This document shows, piece after piece, positions 1 through 9,889 of a stretch of DNA of 64,000 nt. The position numbers were made by a program, and so were the translations under genes. This DNA comes from Hyperoodon ampullatus. Its lineage: Eukaryota; Chordata; Mammalia; Artiodactyla; Ziphiidae. Where the stretch lies: contig CATKHW010000058.1 in NCBI GenBank assembly GCA_949752795.1, positions 62,001-126,000 on the forward strand. Direction: 5' to 3'. How positions within the stretch are numbered: position 1 is the first letter of the stretch; every line of letters starts with the position of its first letter. The notes under the pieces are model-generated. The model had not been told where the DNA came from, made no database searches, and saw only the letters and a program-made list of their open reading frames with translations.

Positions 1-1194
1 GACTTGCGGTCAGCTCACCAAAAGCGAGTTGAAAAATGGAGCTCAGGGGCACAGCAATTCACAAACTGGCCGAGTAATAAAGGACAACTATCGTCCAAAA
101 ATCTGTTGAGGGAAGGCAACGAGGCGGACTTGAAAGCGAGGCAGAATAGCAGGAAACAGATTTCAAGAGGTACGTTGGAATCGCCTTTAAAGCACAGGAA
201 GAGGGGCACAACTTCGACAATGATGCACTTGGCCAAAAAGGGCGTATGCGTTTTCTCCTGAATATATTCAGGAGAAAACGCATACGCCCTTTTTTGGCCA
301 AGCAAGCAAGCGGGCAATGCAAATCTGCACTACAAAGAAGTATCACTTCCCACCGGTCAAAAGGGACATCCACAAAATGTGTAAGAACAAGAAAGGCAAG
401 ACAGGCCCTGGAGAACAGGGAGCCTTGTTATGCTGATGGGCGGGATGTAAATTGCCAACTGCCTCTCTGGAGGAGTGCATTCTGTTCCCTAAAACAAGTA
501 AAGAACAGAGCTACAGAGCCAAGGGCACTACCAGTCTAGGGAATATACCTTGGGAAAACTGAAAATCAATAAGACAGAGCCACCCCAAAATTTAGGGCTG
601 CACTGCCTACAAGGACCTCAACTTGGATACACCTTAAGTATCCCAGAAAATATAAACATGGTTCAAAAAATTGTGGTACTTACGTACGATGGAATATCCC
701 TCAGCCATGAAATCAATGTCATAAGACCAGTAGCAGCAAAATGGGTGGATTCAGGTACGATGATTCTAAGTGAAATAAGTCACACAGAAAAAGAAACTTA
801 TCATAAGATATCACTTATGAAGATCCTGTAAACATGGCTACACTTGAACTGAGTTAGGAAAGAGAACAGTGTCTCACATTTAGAAAACACTCTTATACCT
901 GCTTAAGGGAGAAGGAGAGGTGGGGTGATGCATAAAACCAGAGTTTGATATAAGCACAGGTACCGTTCCAAAAACCAACTATGGAATAGACAAGACCTAC
1001 ACCGTCCTCAGCGAAAGGGACTCAAAACCCCATATTTCCCGCAGAGGAAAATATCTGACTAGTAAGAATCTTAAAACCTATGTATTGATATGTCTCCGTA
1101 AGGGAATCAAGTGTGTCTAGACTGGCATAAACATGGCAGCGAGAATCAGCTCAAACCCACTATAAAAAGGAATTTCAAAAACAAAACAAAAAAA
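1..1194 (+). repeat. Satellite monomer M0 (5'-partial)
   Basis: This is the 3' two thirds of a monomer, entering the window at monomer offset 546. Its palindrome (228-302) is unique in having six T instead of five in the right arm, so it is 75 bp. Diagnostic states are ctgcctac in the ORF2 relic and aagggagaagg in the polypurine tract. Both are shared with M19, the monomer 19 copies downstream. Confidence 0.95.
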
Positions 1195-2933
1195 CTGGGA
1201 AATTCTTTGCAATTCCTTCAGGGTCTCTGATGAAGGCTGGAATGACCCTATCTACAACGACAGCTGGATGTGGCATAAGGAGGGACACTTGGGACTGAGA
1301 CGATTGGTGAGATTGGGTGAGCAAATGCAGACCCTTTAAAGCAATAATGCATGGCACCCATTCCATGGGTCCGAACTCTCCAGGTTGAAGGGAATATTAC
1401 TACAGCTATAACAAGTGCGGGAAACCTAGAGAACGGACACACTGTGAATACGAAAGGTTTCTAAAACTCAACGCATAGTCCCTCTCCTGGTGCTCCGGTT
1501 TGACTTTCCGTCTGCTTTACTATCAACCTCCCAACTTGGAGAGACAGCCCCTTTAACCTCTTGGTTCGCACAGGTTGCCAATTTGGCAGAGGATGAAAGG
1601 GAAGAGGGAGAACCAATGAGAGAGTAGCTGTTAGGCATTTGGACGGGCACATATCACTGTAATTTCCCGGCAGGAAGAAGAATTAACCAAATTCTCAGCC
1701 ACCCACCGGGAACCAGTATAGGTCCTGAACCAAAAGTTTGGACTTGCGGTCAGCTCACCAAAAGCGAGTTGAAAAATGGAGCTCAGGGGCACAGCAATTC
1801 ACAAACTGGCCGAGTAATAAAGGACAACTATCGTCCAAAAATCTGTTGAGGGAAGGCAACGAGGCGGACTTGAAAGCGAGGCAGAATAGCAGGAAACAGA
1901 TTTCAAGAGGTACGTTGGAATCGCCTTTAAAGCACAGGAAGAGGGGCACAACTTCGACAATGATGCACTTGGCCAAAACGGGCGTATGCGTTTTCTCCTG
2001 AATATATTCAGGAGAAAACGCATACGCCCTTTTTGGCCAAGCAAGCAAGCGGGCAATGCAAATCTGCACTACAAAGAAGTATCACTTCCCACCGGTCAAA
2101 AGGGACATCCACAAAATGTGTAAGAACAAGAAAGGCAAGACAGGCCCTGGAGAACAGGGAGCCTTGTTATGCTGATGGGCGGGATGTAAATTGCCAACTG
2201 CCTCTCTGGAGGAGTGCATTCTGTTCCCTAAAACAAGTAAAGAACAGAGCTACAGAGCCAAGGGCACTACCAGTCTAGGGAATATACCTTGGGAAAACTG
2301 AAAATCAATAAGACAGAGCCACCCCAAAATTTAGGGCTGCACTGCATACAAGGACCTCAACTTGGATACACCTTAAGTATCCCAGAAAATATAAACATGG
2401 TTCAAAAAATTGTGGTACTTACGTACGATGGAATATCCCTCAGCCATGAAATCAATGTCATAAGACCAGTAGCAGCAAAATGGGTGGATTCAGGTACGAT
2501 GATTCTAAGTGAAATAAGTCACACAGAAAAAGAAACTTATCATAAGATATCACTTATGAAGATCCTGTAAACATGGCTACACTTGAACTGAGTTAGGAAA
2601 GAGAACAGTGTCTCACATTTAGAAAACACTCTTATACCTGCTTAAGGGGGAAGGAGAGGTGGGGTGATGCATAAAACCAGAGTTTGATATAAGCACAGGT
2701 ACCGTTCCAAAAACCAACTATGGAATAGACAAGACCTACACCGTCCTCAGCGAAAGGGACTCAAAACCCCATATTTCCCGCAGAGGAAAATATCTGACTA
2801 GTAAGAATCTTAAAACCTATGTATTGATATGTCTCCGTAAGGGAATCAAGTGTGTCTAGACTGGCATAAACATGGCAGCGAGAATCAGCTCAAACCCACT
2901 ATAAAAAGGAATTTCAAAAACAAAACAAAAAAA
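1195..2933 (+). repeat. Satellite monomer M1
   Basis: Complete 1739-bp copy from the post-A-tail junction to the end of its own A-tail. Palindrome 1968-2041 has one arm mismatch (aaaacggg instead of aaaaaggg at 1979). Carries gcaattcc, aagtgcggg and aaaagtttgg (about 1733), the same haplotype as M20, M23 and M29. Confidence 0.96.
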
Positions 2934-3706
2934 CTGGGAAATTCTTTACAATTCCTTCAGGGTCTCTGATGAAAGCTGGAATGACCCTATCTACAACGAC
3001 AGCTGGATATGGCATAAGGAGGGACACTTGGGACTGAGACGATTGGTGAGATTGGGTGAGCAAATGCAGACCCTTTAAAGCAATAATGCATGGCACCCAT
3101 TCCATGGGTCCGAACTCTCCAGGTTGAAGGGAATGTTACTACAGCTATAACATGTGCGGGAAACCTAGAGAACGGACACACTGTGAATACGAAAGGTTTC
3201 TAAAACTCAACGAATAGTCCCTCTCCTGGTGCTCCGGTTTGACTTTCCGTCTGCTTTACTATCAACCTCCCAACTTGGAGAGACAGCCCCTTTAACCTCT
3301 TGGTTCGCACAGGTTGCCAATTTGGCAGAGGATGAAAGAGAAGAGGGAGAACCAATGAGAGAGTAGCTGTTAGGCATTTGGAGGTGCACATATCACTGTA
3401 ATTTCCCGGCAGGAAGAAGAATTAACCAAATTCTCAGCCACCCACCGGGAACCAGTATAGGTCCTGAACCAAAATTTTGGACTTGCGGTCAGCTCACCAA
3501 AAACGAGTTGAAAAATGGAGCTCAGGGGCACAGCAATTCACAACCTGGCCGAGTAATAAAGGACAACTATCGTCCAAAAATCTGTTGAGGGAAGGCAACG
3601 AGGCGGACTTGAAAGCGAGGCAGAATAGCAGGAAACAGATTTCAAGAGGTACGTTGGAATCGCCTTTAAAGCACAGGAAGAGGGGCACAACTTCGACAAT
3701 GATGCA
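2934..3706 (+). pseudogene. Decayed L1 ORF2 3'-half segment (reference monomer M2)
   Basis: Sense-strand L1 ORF2 remnant upstream of the palindrome. Similarity to the L1 region encoding the end of the reverse transcriptase and the C-terminal domain is patchy in 2934-3250. It is clearer at 3272-3337 (a stretch of the type tggagaaaagacagcctc) and best at 3446-3706 (ggtcctgaaccaaaa versus L1 gacctaatgaaacttaaaa; gagtaataaaggac versus L1 gcaactgacaaagg). Stops and frameshifts are frequent in all frames, so no protein is possible. The equivalent segment occupies offsets 0-772 of every monomer. Compared by eye with remembered L1 sequence. Confidence 0.65.
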
Positions 3707-3780
3707 CTTGGCCAAAAAGGGCGTATGCGTTTTCTCCTGAATATATTCAGGAGAAAACGCATACGCCCTTTTTGGCCAAG
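3707..3780. repeat. 74-bp perfect palindrome (reference copy; one per monomer)
   Basis: Two 37-bp arms meet with no spacer. The left arm starts cttggccaaaaagggcg, the right arm ends cgccctttttggccaag, and the centre is gaatatattc with the axis between 3743 and 3744. It interrupts L1 ORF2 similarity, which resumes downstream at aatgcaaatc, so it is an insertion rather than part of L1. It recurs at offset 773-846 in all 37 monomers that span that offset. By eye it is perfect in 20, has one or two mismatches in 16, and has one extra T in M0. It could extrude a cruciform as DNA, or fold into a ~35-bp hairpin if transcribed; neither is shown by sequence alone. Origin unknown. Confidence 0.95.
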
Positions 3781-4309
3781 CAAGCAAGCGGGCAATGCAA
3801 ATCTGCACTACAAAGAAGTATCACTTCCCACCGCTCAAAAGGGACATCCACAAAATGTGTAAGAACAAGAAAGGCAAGACAGGCCCTGGAGAACAGGGAG
3901 CCTTGTTATGCTGATGGGCGGGATGTAAATTGCCAACTGCCTCTCTGGAGGAGTGCATTCTGTTCCCTAAAACAAGTAAAGAACAGAGCTACAGAGCCAA
4001 GGGCACTACCAGCCTAGGGAATATACCTTGGGAAAACTGAAAATCAATAAGACAGAGCCACCCCAAAATTTAGGGCTGCACTGCATACAAGGACCTCAAC
4101 TTGGATACACCTTAAGTATCCCAGAAAATATAAACATGGTTCAAAAAATTGTGGTACTTACGTACGATGGAATATCCCTCAGCCATGAAATCAATGTCAT
4201 AAGACCAGTAGCAGCAAAATGGGTGGATTCAGGTACGATGATTCTAAGTGAAATAAGTCACACAGAAAAAGAAACTTATCATAAGATATCACTTATGAAG
4301 ATCCTGTAA
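3781..4309 (+). pseudogene. Decayed L1 ORF2 C-terminal segment (reference monomer M2)
   Basis: Colinear with the final part of mammalian L1 ORF2: aatgcaaatc, gtatcac, then gggatgtaaattg, then tggaatat, ctcagccat, attctaagtgaaataagt and cataagatatcactta. The last open stretch (4028-4309, ending in TAA) reads ...AAKWVDSG...ILSEISHTEKETYHKISL in its final 40 residues, recognisably the L1 ORF2 C-terminus. The tggaatat segment just upstream is in another frame, so at least one frameshift is fixed. The first in-frame ATG leaves only about 57 codons. Pseudogene remnant; no function proposed. Confidence 0.88.
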
Positions 4310-4382
4310 ACATGGCTACACTTGAACTGAGTTAGGAAAGAGAACAGTGTCTCACATTTAGAAAACACTCTTATACCTGCTT

Positions 4383-4403
4383 AAGGGGGAAGGAGAGGTG
4401 GGG
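4383..4403 (+). other. L1 3' UTR G-rich polypurine tract (reference copy)
   Basis: aaggggg followed by aaggagaggtgggg is a 21-nt tract with a single pyrimidine. It sits where mammalian L1 elements carry a conserved G-rich polypurine stretch in the 3' UTR. Runs of two to five G could form a two-layer G-quadruplex. Most monomers have aaggggg; M0, M19, M24, M30 and M35 have aagggag. It lies at offset 1449-1469 of each monomer. Confidence 0.75.
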
Positions 4404-4638
4404 TGATGCATAAAACCAGAGTTTGATATAAGCACAGGTACCGTTCCAAAAACCAACTATGGAATAGACAAGACCTACACCGTCCTCAGCGAAAGGGACT
4501 CAAAACCCCATATTTCCCGCAGAGGAAAATATCTGACTAGTAAGAATCTTAAAACCTATGTATTGATATGTCTCCGTAAGGGAATCAAGTGTGTCTAGAC
4601 TGGCATAAACATGGCAGCGAGAATCAGCTCAAACCCAC

Positions 4639-4648
4639 TATAAAAAGG
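4639..4648 (+). promoter_or_regulatory. TATA-like element near monomer end (reference copy)
   Basis: tataaaaagg matches a TATA-box consensus well and occurs at offset 1705-1714 of every monomer just before the A-rich tail. It corresponds to an A/T-rich stretch at the L1 3' terminus, so it is probably coincidental. No other core-promoter element is apparent around it. Confidence 0.2.
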
Positions 4649-4654
4649 ATTTTC

Positions 4655-4672
4655 AAAAACAAAACAAAAAAA
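4655..4672 (+). other. L1 A-rich tail and monomer junction (reference copy)
   Basis: A5-C-A4-C-A7, then directly ctgggaaattc of the next monomer's truncated ORF2 segment. Its position after the 3' UTR identifies it as the fossil L1 poly(A) tail, which fixes the natural phase and orientation of the satellite. Present at offset 1721-1738 of all copies; only M35 differs, lacking one C. Confidence 0.85.
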
Positions 4673-6411
4673 CTGGGAAATTCTTTACAATTCCTTCAGG
4701 GTCTCTGATGAAAGCTGGAATGACCCTATCTACAACGACAGCTGGATATGGCATAAGGAGGGACACTTGGGACTGAGACGATTGGTGAGATTGGGTGAGC
4801 AAATGCAGACCCTTTAAAGCAATAATGCATGGCACCCATTCCATGGGTCCGAACTCTCCAGGTTGAAGGGAATGTTACTACAGCTATAACGTGTGCGGGA
4901 AACCTAGGGAACGGACACACTGTGAATACGAAAGGTTTCTAAAACTCAACGAATAGTCCCTCTCCTGGTGCTCCGGTTTGACTTTCCGTCTGCTTTACTA
5001 TCAACCTCCCAACTTGGAGAGACAGCCCCTTTAACCTCTTGGTTCGCACAGGTTGCCAATTTGGCAGAGGATGAAAGGGAAGAGGGAGAACCAATGAGAG
5101 AGTAGCTGTTAGGCATTTGGACGGGCACATATCACTGTAATTTCCCGGCAGGAAGAAGAATTAACCAAATTCTCAACCACCCACCGGGAACCAGTATAGG
5201 TCCTGAAGCAAAATTTTGGACTTGCGGTCAGCTCACAAAAAACGAGTTGAAAAATGGAGCTCAGGGGCACAGCAATTCACAAACTGGCCGAGTAATAAAG
5301 GACAACTATCGTCAAAAAATCTGTTGAGGGAAGGCAACGAGGCGGACTTGAAAGCGAGGCAGAATAGCAGGAAACAGATTTCAAGAGGTACGTTGGAATC
5401 GCCTTTGAAGCACAGGAAGAGGGGCACATCTTGCACATTGATGCACTTGGCCAAAAAGGGCGTATGCGTTTTATCCTGAATATATTCAGGAGAAAACGCA
5501 TACGCCCTTTTTGGCCAAGCAAGCAAGCAGGCAATGCAAATCTGCACTACAAAGAAGTATCACTTCCCACCGGTCAAAAGGGACATCCACAAAATGTGTA
5601 AGAACAAGAAAAGCAAGACTGGCCCTGGAGAACAGGGAGCCTTGTTATGCTGATGTGCGGGATGTAAATTGCCAACTGCCTCTCTGGAGGAGTGCATTCT
5701 GTTCCCTAAAACAAGTAAAGAACAGAGCTACAGAGCCAAGGGCACTACCAGTCTAGGGAATATACCTTGGGAAAACTGAAAATCAATAAGACAGAGCCAC
5801 CCCAAAATTTAGGGCTGCACTGCATACAAGGACCTCAACTTGGATACACCTTAAATATCCCAGAAAATATAAACATGGTTCAAAAAATTGTGGTACTTAT
5901 GTACGATGGAATATCCCTCAGCCATGAAATCAATGTCATAAGACCAGTAGCAGCAAAATGGGTGGATTCAGGTACGATGATTCTAAGTGAAATAAGTCAC
6001 ACAGAAAAAGAAACTTATCATAAGATATCACTTATGAAGATCCTGTAAACATGGCTACACTTGAACTGAGTTAGGAAAGAGGACAGTGTCTCACATTTAG
6101 AAAACACTCTTATACCTGCTTAAGGGGGAAGGAGAGGTGGGGTGATGCATAAAACCAGAGTTTGATATAAGCACAGGTACCGTTCCAAAAACCAACTATG
6201 GAATAGACAAGACCTACACCGTCCTCAGCGAAAGGGACTCAAAACCCCATATTTCCCGCAGAGGAAAATATCTGACTAGTAAGAATCTTAAAACCTATGT
6301 ATTGATATGTCTCCGTAAGGGAATCAAGTGTGTCTAGACTGGCATAAACATGGCAGCGAGAATCAGCTCAAACCCACTATAAAAAGGAATTTCAAAAACA
6401 AAACAAAAAAA
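4673..6411 (+). repeat. Satellite monomer M3
   Basis: One of the two most divergent copies, forming a pair with M7. Shared states include ctcaaccacc, gaagcaaaat, tcttgcaca, a palindrome (5446-5519) with ttatcc in the left arm, aaaagcaagactgg, gatgtgcggg and ttaaatatccc. The acgtgtgcgg and cctagggaac variants are not seen in M7. Confidence 0.96.
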
Positions 6412-8150
6412 CTGGGAAATTCTTTACAATTCCTTCAGGGTCTCTGATGAAGGCTGCAATGACCCTATCTACAACGACAGCTGGATGTGGCATAAGGAGG
6501 GACACTTGGGACTGAGACGATTGGTGAGATTGGGTGAGCAAATGCAGACCCTTTAAAGCAATAATGCATGGCACCCATTCCATGGGTCCGAACTCTCCAG
6601 GTTGAAGGGAATATTACTACAGCTATAACATGTGCGGGAAACCTAGAGAACGGACACACTGTGAATACGAAAGGTTTCTAAATCTCAACGCATAGTCCCT
6701 CCCCTTGTGCTCCGGTTTGACTTTCCATCTGCTTTACTATCAACCTCCCAACTTGGAGAGACAGCCCCTTTAACCTCTTGGTTCGCACAGGTTGCCAATT
6801 TGGCAGAGGATGAAAGGGAAGAGGGAGAACCAATGAGAGAGTAGCTGTTAGGCATTTGGACGGGCACATATCACTGTAATTTCCTGGCAGGAAGAAGAAT
6901 TAACCAAATTCTCAGCCACCCACCGGGAACCAGTATAGGTCCTGAACCAAAATTTTGGACTTGTGGTCAGCTCACCAAAAGCGAGTTGAAAAATGGAGCT
7001 CAGGGGCACAGCAATTCACAAACTGGCCGAGTAATAAAGGACAACTATCTTCCAAAAATCTGTTGAGGGAAGGCAACGAGGCGGACTTGAAAGCGAGGCA
7101 GAATAGCAGGAAACAGATTTCAAGAGGTACGTTGGAATCGCCTTTAAAGCACAGGAAGAGGGGCACAACTTCGACAATGATGCACTTGGCCAAAAAGGGC
7201 GTATGCGTTTTCTCCTGAATATATTCAGGAGAAAACGCATACACCCTTTTTGGCCAAGCAAGCAAGCGGGCACTGCAAATCTGCACTACAAAGAAGTATC
7301 ACTTCCCAACAGTCAAAAGGGACATCCACAAAATGTGTAAGAACAAGAAAGGCAAGACAGGCCCTGGAGAACAGGGAGCCTTGTTATGCTGATGGGCGGA
7401 ATGTAAATTGCCAACTGCCTCTCTGGAGGAGTGCATTCTGTTCCCTAAAACAAGTAAAGAACAGAGCTACAGAGCCAAGGGCACTACCAGTCTAGGGAAT
7501 ATACCTTGGGAAAACTGAAAATCAATAAGACAGAGCCACCCCAAAATTTAGGGCTGCACTGCATACAAGGGCCTCAACTTGGATACACCTTAAGTATCCC
7601 AGAAAATATAAACATGGTTCAAAAAATTGTGGTACTTACGTACGATGGAATATCCCTCAGCCATGAAATCAATGTCATAAGACCAGTAGCAGCAAAATGG
7701 GTGGATTCAGGTACGATGATTCTAAGTGAAATAAGTCACACAGAAAAAGAAACTTATCATAAGATATCACTTATGAAGATCCTGTAAACATGGCTACACT
7801 TGAACTGAGTTAGGAAAGAGAACAGTGTCTCACATTTAGAAAACACTCTTATACCTGCTTAAGGGGGAAGGAGAGGTGGGGTGATGCATAAAACCAGAGT
7901 TTGATATAAGCACAGGTACCGTTCCAAAAACCAACTATGGAATAGACAAGACCTACACCGTCCTCAGCGAAAGGGACTCAAAACCCCATATTTCCCGCAG
8001 AGGAAAATATCTGACTAGTAAGAATCTTAAAACCTATGTATTGATATGTCTCCGTAAGGGAATCAAGTGTGTCTAGACTGGCATAAACATGGCAGCGAGA
8101 ATCAGTTCAAACCCACTATAAAAAGGAATTTCAAAAACAAAACAAAAAAA
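6412..8150 (+). repeat. Satellite monomer M4
   Basis: Mosaic copy. Its first half carries aaatctcaacgcatag, ttccatctg, ttcctggcagg and cttgtggtc, as in M12 and M14 eight and ten copies away. Its second half carries gggcactgc and aacagtcaaaag, as in M6. Palindrome 7185-7258 has one right-arm mismatch, catacaccc, a CpG transition. Confidence 0.96.
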
Positions 8151-9889
8151 CTGGGAAATTCTTTACAATTCCTTCAGGGTCTCTGATGAAAGCTGGAATG
8201 ACCCTAACTACAATGACAGCTGGATGTGGCATAAGGAGGGACACTTGGGACTGAGACGATTGGTGAGATTGGGTGAGCAAATGCAGACCCTTTAAAGCAA
8301 TAATGCATGGCACCCATTCCATGGGTCCGAACTCTCCAGGTTGAAGGGAATGTTACTACAGCTATAACATGTGCGGGAAACCTAGAGAACGGACACACTG
8401 TGAATACGAAAGGTTTCTAAAACTCAACGAATAGTCCCTCTCCTGGTGCTCCGGTTTGACTTTCCGTCTGCTTTACTATCAACCTCCCAACTTGGAGAGA
8501 CAGCCCCTTTAACCTCTTGGTTCGCACAGGTTGCCAATTTGGCAGAGGATGAAAGGGAAGAGGGAGAACCAATGAGAGAGTAGCTGTTAGGCATTTGGAG
8601 GGGCACATATCACTGTAATTTCCCGGCAGGAAGAAGAATTAACCAAATTCTCAGCCACCCACCGGGAACCAGTATAGGTCCTGAACCAAAATTTTGGACT
8701 TGCGGTCAGCTCACCAAAAACGAGTTGAAAAATGGAGCTCAGGGGCACAGCAATTCACAAACTGGCCGAGTAATAAAGGACAACTATCGTCCAAAAATCT
8801 GTTGAGGGAAGGCAACGAGGCGGACTTGAAAGCGAGGCAGAATAGCAGGAAACAGATTTCAAGAGGTACGTTGGAATCGCCTTTAAAGCACAGGAAGAGG
8901 GGCACAACTTCAACAATGATGCACTTGGCCAAAAAGGGCGTATGCGTTTTCTCCTGAATATATTCAGGAGAAAACGCATACGCCCTTTTTGGCCAAGCAA
9001 GCAAGCGGGCAATGCAAATCTGCACTACAAAGAAGTATCACTTCCCACCGGTCAAAAGGGACATCCACAAAATGTGTAAGAACAAGAAAGGCAAGACAGG
9101 CCCTGGAGAACAGGGAGCCTTGTTATGCTGATGGGCGGGATGTAAATTGCCAACTGCCTCTCTGGAGGAGTGCATTCTGTTCCCTAAAACAAGTAAAGAA
9201 CAGAGCTACAGAGCCAAGGGCACTACCAGCCTAGGGAATATACCTTGGGAAAACTGAAAATCAATAAGACAGATCCACCCCAAAATTTAGGGCTGCACTG
9301 CATACAAGGACCTCAACTTGGATACACCTTAAGTATCCCAGAAAATATAAACATGGTTCAAAAAATTGTGGTACTTACGTACGATGGAATATCCCTCAGC
9401 CATGAAATCAATGTCATAAGACCAGTAGCAGCAAAATGGGTGGATTCAGGTACGATGATTCTAAGTGAAATAAGTCACACAGAAAAAGAAACTTATCATA
9501 AGATATCACTTATGAAGATCCTGTAAACATGGCTACACTTGAACTGAGTTAGGAAAGAGAACAGTGTCTCACATTTAGAAAACACTCTTATACCTGCTTA
9601 AGGGGGAAGGAGAGGTGGGGTGATGCATAAAACCAGAGTTTGATATAAGCACAGGTACCGTTCCAAAAACCAACTATGGAATAGACAAGACCTACACCGT
9701 CCTCAGCGAAAGGGACTCAAAACCCCATATTTCCCGCAGAGGAAAATATCTGACTAGTAAGAATCTTAAAACCTATGTATTGATATGTCTCCATTAGGGA
9801 ATCAAGTGTCTCTAGACTGGCATAAACATGGCAGCGAGAATCAGCTCAAACCCACTATAAAAAGGAATTTCAAAAACAAAACAAAAAAA
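8151..9889 (+). repeat. Satellite monomer M5
   Basis: Complete copy with perfect palindrome 8924-8997. Diagnostic states are cctaactacaatgac, aggggcac, ttcaacaatg and cagcctaggg. agatccacc and ctccattagg appear private. Confidence 0.96.

Larger units (their letters stand above)
4310..4654 (+). repeat. L1 3' UTR remnant (reference monomer M2)
   Basis: Follows the ORF2 stop and aligns by eye with the cetartiodactyl-type L1 3' UTR: a G-rich tract, then gagtttgatata, caacta...gacaagacctac, actcaaaacccc, gtaagaatctt, and a terminal segment of the type tgtctagactggcataaacatg that corresponds to the L1 tail region tgtacacctgaaactaac. It ends at the A-rich tail. Noncoding in all frames. Confidence 0.85.
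2934..4672 (+). repeat. Satellite monomer M2 (reference copy)
   Basis: Complete copy used here as the reference because its palindrome (3707-3780) is perfect. Diagnostic states are gatatgg, aggtgcac (about 3381), aacctggcc and cagcctaggg; accgctcaaaag near 3831 looks private. It is closest to M8, six monomers downstream, in its middle part. Confidence 0.96.

Noticed and set aside
75..82. AATAAA polyadenylation signal in gtaataaagg
   Set aside because: It lies within the ORF2 remnant far from the L1 3' end and has no supporting downstream element; probably chance.
4..831. Short open frames (about 60-104 codons) repeated on both strands in each monomer, looking like a family of small genes
   Set aside because: They recur only because the repeat recurs. 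Several start at TTG rather than ATG, they overlap one another on both strands, and the sense sequence is a decayed L1. The near-identical peptides on opposite strands around MRFLLNIF are simply the palindrome read both ways.
1427..1460. Possible retroviral zinc-knuckle relic (CGKPRERTHC in one frame)
   Set aside because: The Cys/His spacing does not fit a CCHC knuckle. The surrounding DNA sits in the L1 ORF2-like segment with no other retroviral gag feature.
3707..3780. Palindrome as CRISPR repeat, bacterial terminator or canonical pre-miRNA
   Set aside because: Spacing is 1.7 kb with no spacer array, the host is evidently a mammal, and a loopless perfect stem lacks the terminal loop and bulges of typical pre-miRNAs. 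Hairpin-RNA potential is kept only as a hypothesis.
3744..3780. Right palindrome arm as an inverted duplication of nearby L1 ORF2 sequence
   Set aside because: Only about half the bases agree over a short stretch, and colinear L1 similarity already accounts for the sequence immediately on both sides.
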